Shown here in pieces: positions 34,563 to 44,910 of a stretch of 64,000 nucleotides of DNA. The DNA is taken from positions 124,001 to 188,000 of the forward strand of contig DXZA01000067.1 in assembly GCA_019415525.1 (NCBI GenBank). Direction: 5' to 3'. The stretch is from Tyzzerella sp. (GTDB lineage: Bacteria > Bacillota > Clostridia > Lachnospirales > Anaerotignaceae). The position numbers and the translations under genes are program-made. Numbering within the stretch: the stretch's first letter is position 1; the number at the start of each line of letters is the position of its first letter. The notes beneath the pieces are model-generated. The model did no database searches and was not told the DNA's origin. It saw only the letters and a list, made by a program, of their open reading frames with translations.

Positions 34563-35024
34563 ATGTGGATTTATGAAAAAAAATTAGAATTTCCTGTAAA
34601 TATAAAAAAACCTGATGCAAAACTTGCAAAAATAATGATAGAACAATATGGGGGAGCCGATGGAGAACTTGGAGCAGCCATAAGATATTTAAGTCAAAAA
34701 TTTACTATGGTTACTCCACAGGCAAAAGCAACTTTAAATGATATAGGAACAGAAGAACTTGCACATCTTGAAATGATGGGAACAATAGTAAAACAACTTA
34801 CACAAGGTCTTACTGATAAACAGATTAAAGAGGCAGGACTAGACCCTTATTATGTGGCACATGGTCTTGGAATTTATCCATCATCAGCAGCAGGTGTTCC
34901 ATTTAGTGCAGGAGCTTTACAGTCAAAAGGTGACCCTATAACAGACCTTTATGAAAATATGGCAGCAGAAGCTACATATTTATATAAACAACATTTTAAA
35001 TTTGAAACAAGATATTTTCTTTAA
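34563..35024 (+). CDS. cotJC: CotJC manganese catalase-like coat protein, 5' part of an interrupted gene
   Basis: The first 136 residues are a normal CotJC, a dimanganese catalase-family spore coat protein. Metal ligands Glu35, Glu65 and His68 (in TEELAHLE) and Glu136 are present. At codon 137 the sequence changes into the inserted element, which adds 17 foreign residues (ATYLYKQHF...) before a stop at 35024. The fifth ligand, His169, is in the 3' fragment at 51182-51388. Joining 34970 to 51191 gives one open frame of 201 codons. In the present form the protein should lack a complete metal site. It would become whole after excision of the element. Confidence 0.93.
   Translation: MWIYEKKLEFPVNIKKPDAKLAKIMIEQYGGADGELGAAIRYLSQKFTMVTPQAKATLNDIGTEELAHLEMMGTIVKQLTQGLTDKQIKEAGLDPYYVAHGLGIYPSSAAGVPFSAGALQSKGDPITDLYENMAAEATYLYKQHFKFETRYFL
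34945..34997 (+). other. attL: Left attachment site (attL) of the element
   Basis: The core GCAGCAGAA at 34962-34970 is shared with the right junction. The crossover dinucleotide is GA at 34968-34969. To its left is cotJC sequence (half of attB). To its right, 34975-34997 is one arm of the attP inverted repeat. Confidence 0.88.
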
Positions 35025-35050
35025 ATTTATTATATAAGGAGGTATATCAT

Positions 35051-35443
35051 TTGAATAAATATAAAGATTATATCAAAAAAAATTATGATATAGATGAAAA
35101 TTTATCATTAAATGACTTCATAGAAATATGTGATAAATTGAATTATTCAGTTATAGAACATGAAACTATTATATATCCATTTTGTTTAAAAAACCTTGTT
35201 GAATATATTACACCAAAAAAATATAAAAATATGTCTGAATATAGAAACAAAGCAATGCCCGACTGGTCTGCCAGATATTATGATTATATTTCAGATAAAC
35301 CTACATCTTGGAAAACATATGATGATATACGAAATGGTGCATTTGAAATAATAGACAATAATTCCAGTTCAAATTATTATTGGAAATTTACTGTAAAAGA
35401 AAACTTTATTGATGTAACAAAAAAATTCTATTTCATAGACTAA
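35051..35443 (+). CDS. Unknown protein at the left end of the element
   Basis: A 130-residue soluble protein starting at TTG 35051, with a very good AAGGAGGT at 7 nt. It begins MNKYKDYIKKNYDIDENLSL, is rich in Asp, Lys and Tyr, and has no signal peptide or membrane segment. No family was recognised. It is the first gene inside attL; in the excised circle it would lie directly downstream of the recombinase gene and attP. It might be expressed only from the circle or by read-through from cotJ. Confidence 0.6.
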   Translation: MNKYKDYIKKNYDIDENLSLNDFIEICDKLNYSVIEHETIIYPFCLKNLVEYITPKKYKNMSEYRNKAMPDWSARYYDYISDKPTSWKTYDDIRNGAFEIIDNNSSSNYYWKFTVKENFIDVTKKFYFID

Positions 35444-35497
35444 AAAATATTAAATAAACAAATTAATTAATTTCTAAATAAAGGATAGATATAAAAA

Positions 35498-35737
35498 ATG
35501 ATTATTTTTAAATGGTATGACGTTAAAGGAAAAGAGAATGAAAAAAAAGAAACTGATTTTGAAGTAAAAAATGAATATACCCTTAGTTTAATAACTTCTA
35601 TTACAGCATATGTGGAAAATATATGTACAGTTCTTAGTTCTAATTCAGATTTAGATGATGCTGAAAAAATACGTATAAAAACTGCAATAAGAGCAGCTTT
35701 TGAAGCAGGTATCAAAAAGGCTTTTGATGAAGAATAA
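35498..35737 (+). CDS. Unknown 79-residue protein
   Basis: A short ORF starting MIIFKWYDVKGKENEKKETD with a helical second half (YTLSLITSITAYVENICTVL and KTAIRAAFEAGIKKAFDEE). GGATAG lies about 12 nt before the ATG. It lies just before repA and probably is co-transcribed. No family recognised. Confidence 0.5.
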   Translation: MIIFKWYDVKGKENEKKETDFEVKNEYTLSLITSITAYVENICTVLSSNSDLDDAEKIRIKTAIRAAFEAGIKKAFDEE

Positions 35738-35815
35738 AAAATAAGGAAATTTTTATTTAAAGCAAATAAGTTTAAGAAAAAGACATACAAATAAATTAAA
35801 AGGAGGAATTTATAT

Positions 35816-36865
35816 ATGTTTGATTATTACTATGGACAAGAAGCCGAACAATTTACGTTTTATAGAATACCAAAAATATTATTTACAAACGATGAAATTT
35901 TCGGCAACATATCTACCGATGCCAAACTATTATACGGATTAATGTTAGACCGTATGAGCCTTTCCGTTAAAAATAACTGGTTTGATGATAAAAATAGAGT
36001 ATATATTATATTCACTATTGAAAATATAATGGAAGCTATGAAATGTGGTAAAAATAAGGCAATAAATCTTTTAAAAGAGATAAGTAATGAAGGTATAGGT
36101 CTAATCGAAAAAGTTAGACAAGGTCTTGGAAAGCCAAATCTTATTTATGTAAAAGATTTCATGAGTAGTTTAACCTTAAATATAGATAAAAAAAGAACAA
36201 ACACTATAAAACAACAAATAGATTATAATAATTTAATATCTGAATACGATGATAAAATTAATGTTATAGACACAATAGTTGAAGTTGTATCAAATACTAT
36301 AAAAAATAACAAAGATATAAATATTTCAGGTTCGGTATATTATATTAAAGAAGTAAAAAAAAGATTTAAAAATATTAAATCTTCTGATGTAATAAATATA
36401 CTAACATCTAAACTTATTGAAGAAACAACAAATATAAATGAACTTAAAAGTTTAATATTCTCTCGTTTATATTTTTGTATAGGAACAAGAATTGATTTAG
36501 AAAATAACTCTGTTAAACAAAATATTGATTTAATAAAAGAACAAATAGACTATAAAAACATATTAATATCAAATTCATATAAAGAAAATTACATAGATGA
36601 AATTGTTAATATTATGGCAGAAGTTAAAAGTAGTACATGTAATGGATATAATATAAATAATGAGTTTGTTCCAAACAATATTGTTAAAGATAAATTTTCA
36701 CAAGTTACATCAGAGCATATAGAATATATATTATCATCACTAGAAAAAACAAATAAAAAAATTAGAAATATAAGAAACTATATTATATCCACAATATATA
36801 ATTCTATATCCACAATAAATTATTATTATTCCTTTGATTATAATTCAAATCAAGGATGGTGTTAA
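35816..36865 (+). CDS. repA: RepA-type replication initiator with a duplicated C-terminal domain
   Basis: Residues 14-112 (FYRIPKILFTNDEIFGNIST and the winged-helix segment with GKNKAINLLKEISNEGIGLI) match the RepA_N initiator domain of clostridial ICEs and plasmids. The rest contains two related copies of the C-terminal domain usually present once (DUF6017-like). Copy A is at about 128-230 (IKQQIDYNNLI) and copy B at about 238-345 (IKEQIDYKNIL). GGAGG precedes the ATG. It suggests that the excised circle can replicate; the iteron-like repeats at 47859-47923 could be its target. Confidence 0.85.
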   Translation: MFDYYYGQEAEQFTFYRIPKILFTNDEIFGNISTDAKLLYGLMLDRMSLSVKNNWFDDKNRVYIIFTIENIMEAMKCGKNKAINLLKEISNEGIGLIEKVRQGLGKPNLIYVKDFMSSLTLNIDKKRTNTIKQQIDYNNLISEYDDKINVIDTIVEVVSNTIKNNKDINISGSVYYIKEVKKRFKNIKSSDVINILTSKLIEETTNINELKSLIFSRLYFCIGTRIDLENNSVKQNIDLIKEQIDYKNILISNSYKENYIDEIVNIMAEVKSSTCNGYNINNEFVPNNIVKDKFSQVTSEHIEYILSSLEKTNKKIRNIRNYIISTIYNSISTINYYYSFDYNSNQGWC

Positions 36866-39800
36866 TTTTGGTAAATGGATAAATAAAGGTAGTAAAAGTA
36901 TAGCAATTATTAATAATTCAGATGACTTATATAACTTAGATTTGAAATATATTTTTGACATTTCTAATACATCAGATAGACGTGATATAGATAATAAAGA
37001 TATAAAAAAATACTATATATGGAATATACGTAATAACTATAACCATATTATAAATAAGTTTAAAAATTTTTGTGGATATAAAGATAATAAAGAAACTATT
37101 GTAAAAAATGAAGATGAATTTGCTAAGGAAATAATAGCTGTAATAGATAATGTTATTAATAATACTTATAATTCAGAATTTTATAATAGTATAAACAATT
37201 ATATTAACAATACAAATTTAGAAAAATTATCAAAGCTAGAAATACAAGAAATATTCCAAGACACACTAATATCCAGTTGTCAATATATGGTTTTAAAAAG
37301 GTGTTCTGTAAAAAATCCTGAAAAATACATAGATATAAATAAATTTAATAATATAAATCTTTTTAACACACGTAGAGCATTAACCAGTTTACAAAATCAA
37401 ATTAATAGTTTTTCTTATGTATTTTTAGCCTATATAGGTAGAGAAGTTAAATCTCTGCAGTTAAATAAAAATATTGAAAATAATGAAAAAGTAATATATA
37501 ATGAAAACATGAAATTTAGTGATTTAAAGCGCGAAAGTATAAGGAGGATTAATAATGAAGAACAACAAAATTCGTCCAGCACTCTTGGAAGAAGAACTGA
37601 AATTAGACAAGGAAACATCGGAAATGATAATGTTCTTGGACGACGACGTACCATTCGACGAGGAGAGCAAGAAGGAAGAGATAACTTATACAGAGATAGA
37701 TGGGATACTTTATCCGAACCTAATAATGGTGGAGTCGGAAGAGAACGAGGAAATGGAACAAGAAGAATATCTGAACAAATATGGGAGAATGCGAGAGAAA
37801 TTTCTCAAGGAAGAGAGAAAAATGGACTATTTGAAGATGACAGAAGAAGGTACTCTCATGAAACATCTGATGCTGATACAGAAGGAAGCTTTGGAAATGG
37901 AAGATTACTTGACACCACTTCTGAAGAAAAAGTACAATATAACAGAAGAACTGAAAATGGAAAATCAGTTGAAATGGGTACAGGAAATGAACTCAATAAT
38001 GTTGCAGATAGACGAGATAATAAAGAACGAAATAATTTACGTATAACAAATAGTGAAAATGAAATAGCAAATATTAGTTTAGATGAATATACAACAGAAC
38101 AACAAAAAGCAGAAGATAATAATACTTCTGCTTTTTCTATTTTAGAAGAAAATGAAAAAGTTAATATTTCTGAAGATAATATTAATATAAATGATGATAT
38201 TAATAATATACATAATTTTCAATTATATGTTGATATATTCAATCAAAATAGAAACTTACCAATAAAAGAAAGATTTAATAATAATATAAATGCTATAAAA
38301 ACATTAAAACTCATAGAAGAAGAAAACCGATATGCAACTTCTGTAGAACAAGAAATTTTATCAAAGTATATTGGATGGGGAGGTATCTCAGAAGTATTTG
38401 ATGATGCAAAATCAAACTGGAAAAACGAATATAATACATTAAAATCATTGCTTAATGCTGATGAATATGAACAAGCACGAGCAAGCACATTAAATGCACA
38501 CTATACTCCACCTGAACTTATAAACACAATATATAAAGTTATTGAAAAATCAGGTTTTGAAAAAGGTAAAATATTAGAACCTTCAATGGGTATTGGTAAT
38601 TTTTTCGGGTTACTGCCAGAGAAATTTAAAAATAGTAAATTATATGGTGTTGAACTAGATAGTATTACTGGCAGAATTGCTAAACAATTATACCCTACTG
38701 CTAATATTCAAATTAATGGTTTTGAAAAAACAAATTTTAAGGATAATTATTTTGACATAGCAATAGGAAATGTTCCTTTTGGTAACTATCAAATTGTTGA
38801 TAAAAACAATGTTGAATATAAAAATTTTCTTATACATGATTATTTCTTTGCTAAAACATTAGATAAAGTACATAATGGCGGCATAATTGCCTTTATAACA
38901 TCGAAAGGTACACTTGATAAAGAAAATAGTAGCATAAGAGAATATATAGCTAATAAAGCTGATTTGATAGGTGCAATACGACTTCCTAACAATGCATTCA
39001 AAAATGCTAATACTGAAGTTACAACAGATATTATATTTCTTCAAAAACGTGAAAATCCACCTGAAATTATGCCTGATTGGGTTCATTTAGGTAGCATAAA
39101 TAATATACCAGTAAATAAATATTTTGAGGATAATCCTCATATGATACTTGGTAATATGGAACTAAAATCGGGACAATTCGGTATGGAAACTACATGTACC
39201 CCTAAAAATGATATGTCATTAGATGAACAATTAAATATTGCTATACAAAATATTAATATAACTTTTAATAATATCAATAATAATATAAATACTGATATAA
39301 ATAATAATATAAATACTGATATTATTATTTATAATAAAAATCTTAGAAATTTTAGCTATGTTCTTAATAATAATAAATTATATTTTTATGAAAATAATGA
39401 ATTAAGAGAACTACAATTTAGTAATCAAAAAACTGTTGAAAGAATTACAAAGTTAATTACATTAAGAGATAGTCTTAGACATATCATAGATATGCAATTT
39501 AATGAATGTTCTGATATAGAATTACAACAAGAACAATTAAAATTAAATACTATTTATAATGAATTTGTTGATAAATTTGGTTTGATAAATGCTAGGGCAA
39601 ATAAATCAGCTTTTTTAGAAGATGTATCATATCCGTTATTATGTTCATTAGAAAATCTTGATGAAAATGGTAATTTATTAAGCAAAGCAGATATATTTAC
39701 AAAAAGAACCATTAAACAAACATCAAAAATAGATAAAGTTAATACACCAATGGAAGCACTTGCTGTGTCCATATCTGAAAAAGCATGTGTTGATATAAGG

Positions 39801-42800
39801 TTTATGTCTACTCTGATTGATAATTATGATGCAGATTATATTATAGATAATCTTAATTCTAAAGGTATTATATTTAAAAATCCTTTATCTGCAGATAGTA
39901 AATTTATAGGTTGGGAAACTGCAGATGAATATTTATCCGGAAACGTAAGACAAAAACTTGAAATAGCAAAAGAAAAAGCTATATACAATCCTCAATATAA
40001 TATCAATGTAGAATATTTAGAAAAAGTTCAACCAACATTAGTCAAATCATCTGAAATAGATGTAATAATGGGTGCAACTTGGATTGAACCTAGATATTAT
40101 GAAGAATTTATGTTTGAATTACTTAATACTCCTAATATTTATAAAAATTCCATACATGTTCTATACTCATCAAAGACTAATACTTGGAGAATTGAAGGTA
40201 AAAGCGTTGATAACTCTAATCCAAGTGTTATTAATGTATATGGAACTAAAAGAATTAGTGCATATTCAATTATTGAAAAAATATTAAATTTAAAGAGTAT
40301 TAAAATATTTGATAAAAGTACTATTGATGGTAAAGAAGTAAGTGTTCTAAATATAAAAGAAACTACTATCGCTCAACAAAAACAAGAACTGATACAAGAA
40401 GAATTTAAAAATTGGATATTTAAGGATATTGAAAGAAGAAATTACTTAACAGAAAAGTATAATAAATTATTTAATTCTATTAGACCTCGTGAATTTGACG
40501 GAAAATACATATCTTTTAATGGAATTAATCCTGAAATAACATTACGACCATATCAAAGAAATGCTGTTGCAAGAACATTGTATGGTAATTCTAATACATT
40601 ATTAGCCCATTGTGTTGGGGCAGGAAAAACTTTTACAATGATAGCAAGTGCTATGGAAAGTAAGCGTATTGGTTTATGCCATAAAAGTCTTTTTGTTGTT
40701 CCAAATCATTTAACGGAACAAATGGGTAGTGATATATATAAATTATATCCAGGGGCTAAAGTATTAGTAGCGACAAAAAAAGATTTCGAACCTTTAAACA
40801 GAAAGAAATTCTGTTCAAGAATAGCAACAGGTGATTTTGACATTGTTGTTATAGGACATACCCAATTCAATAAAATACCTATAAGTCCTGAAAGACAAAT
40901 TACTGAAATAAAAAATCAAATTGAAGAAATAACACAAGAATTGACATATTTAAAATTTGAAAGAAACGAAAAATTCTCAACAAAACAGCTTGAAAAAACT
41001 AAAAAAATATTGGAAAAACGTCTATCAGACTTAATAAGTTCAGATAAAGATAATGTTATTAATTTTGAAGAACTTGGAATTGATAGGTTATATGTAGATG
41101 AAGCACATAATTTTAAAAATCTTTTTATGTATACCAAAATGAATAATGTAGCAGGTATTCCTAGTAGTAACTCTAATTCTCTTAAAGCAACAGATATGTT
41201 CTTAAAATGTAGATATATTGATGAAATAACTGGCGGAAAAGGTATAGTATTTGCTACTGGAACACCAATATCAAATACCATGGTTGACTTATACACAATG
41301 ATGAGATACTTACAATACAATTTGTTAGAAGAAATTGGATTAAAATATTTTGATAACTGGGCATCTAGTTTTGGTCAAACTGTTACAGGTGTAGAACTTG
41401 CTCCTGAAGGTAATACCTTTAGACTAAAAACACGTTTTTCAAAATTTTTTAATCTACCAGAATTAATAAAACTTTGGAAAGAAAGTACTGACATACAAAC
41501 AGCTGATATGCTTAATTTGCCAAAACCCAAAGCAATATATAAAACTATTGTAACAAAGTCAACTGCTATACAAAAAGATATGTTATTAGAAATTTCTAAT
41601 AGAGCCGAAAAAGTAAGAAATAAAGAAGTTGATATTTCTGTTGATAATATGCTTAAAATAACTTCTGATGGAAGAAAATTAGCACTCGACCAAAGAATTA
41701 TAAATCCATTATTCCCTGACGATGAAAATAGTAAGTTAAATATTTGTATAAATAATATTTATGACATATATTTGAAAAACTCAGAAAATAAAGGAACACA
41801 ACTTATATTTTGTGATAGTTCAACTCCTAAATCATCTGAAGGAGTATTTAATGTATATGATGATATAAAAGAAAAACTTATTAATAAAGGTATAAAAGAT
41901 GACCAAATAGCATTTATACATGATGCTAACAGTGAAAATCAGAAAACTGAACTTTTTGCTAAGGTAAGAAGTGGTAAAGTAAGAATTTTACTAGGTTCTA
42001 CGCAAAAATGCGGTGCAGGAACTAATATACAAGATAGACTTGTTGCATTACATCATCTGGATTGTCCTTGGTGACCTTCAGACCTTGAGCAACGAGAAGG
42101 TAGAATATTACGTTATGGTAATAGAAATCCTGAGGTGTCCATATTTAGATATGTTACTGAAAATACATTTGATGCTTATAATTGGAGTATTGTTGAAACA
42201 AAACAAAAGTTTATAAGTCAGATTATGACATCTAAAACACCTATGCGTTCAATGGAGGATATTGATGAAACAGCTTTATCATATGCCGAAGTTAAAGCAT
42301 TAGCAACAGGTGACCCACGAATAAAAGAAAAAATGGATTTAGATGTAGAAGTTTCGAAACTTAAAGTGATGTTTTCAAACTATCAAAATCAAAAATATGA
42401 AATGGAAGATAAACTTGTATCATACTATCCAACAGAAATCGCTAGAGTTAGAGAAACTATTGAACTTATGAAAAAAGATTGTAGCATATTAAATAATAAT
42501 ATCATTAGTGAAGATAATTTTAATATAAATATAGATGGTACAAGCTATAATAAAAGAAAAGATGCAGGAAATGCTCTGTATAGTTTATGTAAAAGTTATA
42601 ATCAAGAATATGGTAAGCTTTGCGTAGGTAATTATAGGGGCTTTGATTTATATTTATATACACAGTCATCAGATTTTAAAATTGATATAAAAAATAACCT
42701 AGCATATACTGTTACTTTGGAAAATAATGAAGTTGGTAATATTGTAAGAATAAATAACGTTATTAATTCAATAGAAGATAAACTTGAAAATAATATTCAA

Positions 42801-42968
42801 AAATTAGAAAATTTAAAAAAGCAAAAATTATATGTAGAAAACGAAATTAAAAAACCTTTTCCAAAAGAAAAAGAATATAAAGAAAAAGTTAAAAGACTAT
42901 CTATATTAAATTCAGAACTTAATGAAAATAATAAAAATAATAATAAAAATATTCAACTAGAAAGATAG
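36834..42968 (+). pseudogene. Giant DNA methylase/SNF2 helicase gene, broken by an in-frame TGA
   Basis: Homologue of the roughly 2,000-residue methylase-helicase proteins of Tn1549-like and mobilizable elements. Visible in order: an ArdC-like N-terminal piece (FGKWINKGSKSIAI, near residue 12), a charged linker (235-405), methylase motifs PSMGIGNF (about 583) and GNVPFGNY (about 645), Walker A GAGKT (about 1261), DEAHNFK (about 1421) and ATGTPISNT. At 42072-42074 a TGA interrupts motif VI, where relatives read PWRPSDLEQREGR; the frame then continues intact to 42968. A CGA-to-TGA change explains it. The N-terminus also lacks the usual 60 or so residues, and the first in-frame start, a TTG inside repA, has no ribosome binding site. 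So the protein is probably non-functional. Confidence 0.85.
37555..38046 (+). CDS. tnpV: TnpV-like protein, overprinted on the helicase linker
   Basis: A complete 163-residue ORF in the +1 frame inside the helicase gene (over its residues 240-404), with its own AAGGAGG 7 nt before the ATG. The product contains EITYTEIDGILYPNL, YLNKYGRMREKFLKEER and the ending NQLKWVQEMNSIMLQIDEII, matching the transposon-encoded TnpV family known from Tn4451-type elements. Function is unknown. The stretch is visibly richer in G and purines than its surroundings, as expected when two frames are constrained. The frame-3 product here is the low-complexity, Arg/Glu/Gly-rich linker. Confidence 0.8.
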   Translation: MKNNKIRPALLEEELKLDKETSEMIMFLDDDVPFDEESKKEEITYTEIDGILYPNLIMVESEENEEMEQEEYLNKYGRMREKFLKEERKMDYLKMTEEGTLMKHLMLIQKEALEMEDYLTPLLKKKYNITEELKMENQLKWVQEMNSIMLQIDEIIKNEIIYV

Positions 42969-42979
42969 GTGGTGATTTT

Positions 42980-43309
42980 TTGAATAAACAAAAAAGATTT
43001 TATGTAAGAATATCTGATGAGGAATATAATTTAATATTAAAACGAATGAACAAATACGGATTTACAAATAAAAGTGATTATATGCGAAAAATGGCTCTTA
43101 ACGGTTATATAATTAATATAGATACATCAGAAATAAAAGAAGTGTTAAGAATATTATTTAATATATCAAATAATATTAATCAAGTTGCACATCATGCAAA
43201 TGAAAATAAATTTATATCTCCTGATGATATAAATTATCTTAAAACAAAAGTAAATTTAATATTAACAACATTTGCTAATTCAGAAATTTTTAATTTAAAA
43301 AATTTATAA
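42980..43309 (+). CDS. mobC: Mobilization relaxosome accessory protein MobC-like
   Basis: A 109-residue protein with an N-terminal ribbon-helix-helix-like domain (RFYVRISDEEYNLILKRM, SDYMRKMALNG) and the MobC block LFNISNNINQVAHHANEN. MobC proteins help the relaxase open oriT. The start is TTG at 42980 with GGTGGTG upstream, 11 bp after the helicase stop codon. It is followed by a hairpin and the relaxase gene. Confidence 0.88.
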   Translation: MNKQKRFYVRISDEEYNLILKRMNKYGFTNKSDYMRKMALNGYIINIDTSEIKEVLRILFNISNNINQVAHHANENKFISPDDINYLKTKVNLILTTFANSEIFNLKNL

Positions 43310-43319
43310 TTATTAAAAA

Positions 43320-43358
43320 TAGAAGTTATTCTCTAAAAGATAATAACTTCTATTTTAT
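43320..43358 (+). terminator. Hairpin between mobC and relaxase, probable terminator or attenuator
   Basis: A 10-bp stem AGAAGTTATT / AATAACTTCT with an 11-nt loop, followed by ATTTTATTTTT. It is inside an apparent operon, so it may set the mobC:relaxase ratio. Confidence 0.7.
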
Positions 43359-43373
43359 TTTTGAGGTGATATT

Positions 43374-44768
43374 ATGGCATATGTTAGATTAAATAAAAAA
43401 CATAAATTAAAAAACCAAAGTTTAAAAAATACTATAAAAAAACATATAGATTATATTACTAATCCAGAAAAAACTGACTTAAAAACATTAATAACAACTT
43501 ATCATTGCTCTGATGAAGCAGATAAAATTCCTGATGAATTTATAGCTAGAAAAAAAATATATGAAACTTTAACTGGAAGAAGTCAACCTGATGATAGAGA
43601 TATTATTGGATATAGTATTATTCAATCTTTTAAAGTAGGCGAAATAACTCCTGAACTTGCAAATAAAATTGGTACTGAACTTGTAGAAAAATTTACAAAA
43701 AATAATCATCAATACATAGTTGTAACTCACATAGATAAAAATCATATACATAATCACATATATTTTAACAGCACTACAATAGACTGTATGAATAAATTTA
43801 ATGATTATAAAAACACTGCACTTGAATTAAGAAATATAAGTGATAGTATCTGTAAAAATTATAATCTCTCCATAATTAATTCAACAGAAAAAAGTAAAAA
43901 TTATAAAGAATGGCTATCTAATAAAAAAGGTACAAGTTGGAAAACTATAATTAAAAATAATATAGACTACATAGTATCTAATGTTAAAAATTTTGATAAC
44001 TTATTAGAACAGTTACGAAAAAATGGATATGAAATAAAAAAAGGTAAATATATTTCAATAAGACCTAATGGACAGATTAGATTTGTTAGATTGAAGACTT
44101 TGGGAAAAGAATACACCGAAGAAAGACTTCGAGAAAGAATAAGTTTAAATAAAAATAAAATTGATGATAATACTTCTTTCAAAAAATTTATTGATGTTGA
44201 AAATAAAAAAGATAAAGGAAAAGGATATGAGGTATGGGCAAATAAATTTAATTTAAACGAAAGTATAAATTTATTAAATTTTGTTTCTGAAAATAATTTG
44301 AAAGATATAGAAGAAATAAAAATTAAAGCAAATGAATATGAACAAGAATTTAATTTAATATCAGAAAAAATTAAATATCTAGAAAAAGAGATAAATACTC
44401 TTTCATCATTGCGAAGTAATATTATCAATTACAGTAAAACAAGAGATTTATTTAAACAATATTCATCAATAAAAAATAAAAAGGAAAAAGATTTATTTTA
44501 CGAAAATAATAAAAATCAAATTGACACACATATTACATCAAAAAAATTATTTGAAGATTTTAAATTAAGAAATGAAAAATACCCTACTATGGCAGAGATT
44601 AAAATTCAATTTGAAAACCTAGTTGATGTTAAAAAAGAATTATATAAAAAATATAAGTTAGCTAAATCAGAAATGATAAAATATAAAAACTTAGAATATA
44701 ATCTTGATATAATTTTAAAAAAACCTGACATTAAACGAAATATAAAAAATGAAAATATAGAAAAATAA
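43374..44768 (+). CDS. mobA: Relaxase / mobilization nuclease
   Basis: A 464-residue relaxase. The metal-binding motif III reads THIDKNHIHNHIYFNS near residues 122-137 (HxDxxHxHNH form). An N-terminal tyrosine is present in the AYVRLNKKHK segment, and the catalytic domain runs to about residue 165. The C-terminal half is helical and Lys/Glu-rich, with probable coiled coil at about 310-345. It would nick oriT and lead the strand during mobilization by a helper element. Co-directional with mobC; the GC-rich structure just after it is the oriT candidate. Confidence 0.9.
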   Translation: MAYVRLNKKHKLKNQSLKNTIKKHIDYITNPEKTDLKTLITTYHCSDEADKIPDEFIARKKIYETLTGRSQPDDRDIIGYSIIQSFKVGEITPELANKIGTELVEKFTKNNHQYIVVTHIDKNHIHNHIYFNSTTIDCMNKFNDYKNTALELRNISDSICKNYNLSIINSTEKSKNYKEWLSNKKGTSWKTIIKNNIDYIVSNVKNFDNLLEQLRKNGYEIKKGKYISIRPNGQIRFVRLKTLGKEYTEERLRERISLNKNKIDDNTSFKKFIDVENKKDKGKGYEVWANKFNLNESINLLNFVSENNLKDIEEIKIKANEYEQEFNLISEKIKYLEKEINTLSSLRSNIINYSKTRDLFKQYSSIKNKKEKDLFYENNKNQIDTHITSKKLFEDFKLRNEKYPTMAEIKIQFENLVDVKKELYKKYKLAKSEMIKYKNLEYNLDIILKKPDIKRNIKNENIEK

Positions 44769-44771
44769 ATT

Positions 44772-44861
44772 AAGCCTGAGCGTAGCGAAGTCAGGGGTTT
44801 GGGGTTTTCCCCAACAAGCAAGGATGGGGACGTTGTACGTACACATCCACTGCTTGCAAGT
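44772..44861 (+). other. GC-rich structured segment, oriT candidate
   Basis: About 90 bp of much higher GC than the element, directly after the relaxase gene. It holds three inverted repeats: CCTGA/TCAGG (44774-44794), TTGGGG/CCCCAA (44798-44813), and a long stem CAAGCA-GGATG with CATCC-TGCTTG (44814-44855). The loop of the last contains GTACGTAC. Such clustered repeats next to mob genes are typical of oriT, but the nic site is not identified. Confidence 0.55.
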
Positions 44862-44910
44862 AAGTAAGATAATATAATCATAAAATAACTACATATTAAT
44901 TATTACAAAT

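Noticed and set aside
42072..42074. TGA in the helicase as recoded amino acid
   Set aside because: TGA is used as a normal stop in other genes here (for example rpmJ and the antitoxin), relatives have Arg at this place, and no recoding structure was seen. A point mutation is simpler.
43967..44428. 153-codon ORF opposite the relaxase
   Set aside because: Antisense to a recognised relaxase; the hydrophobic, Ser/Phe-rich product is the usual shadow of an A-rich coding strand.
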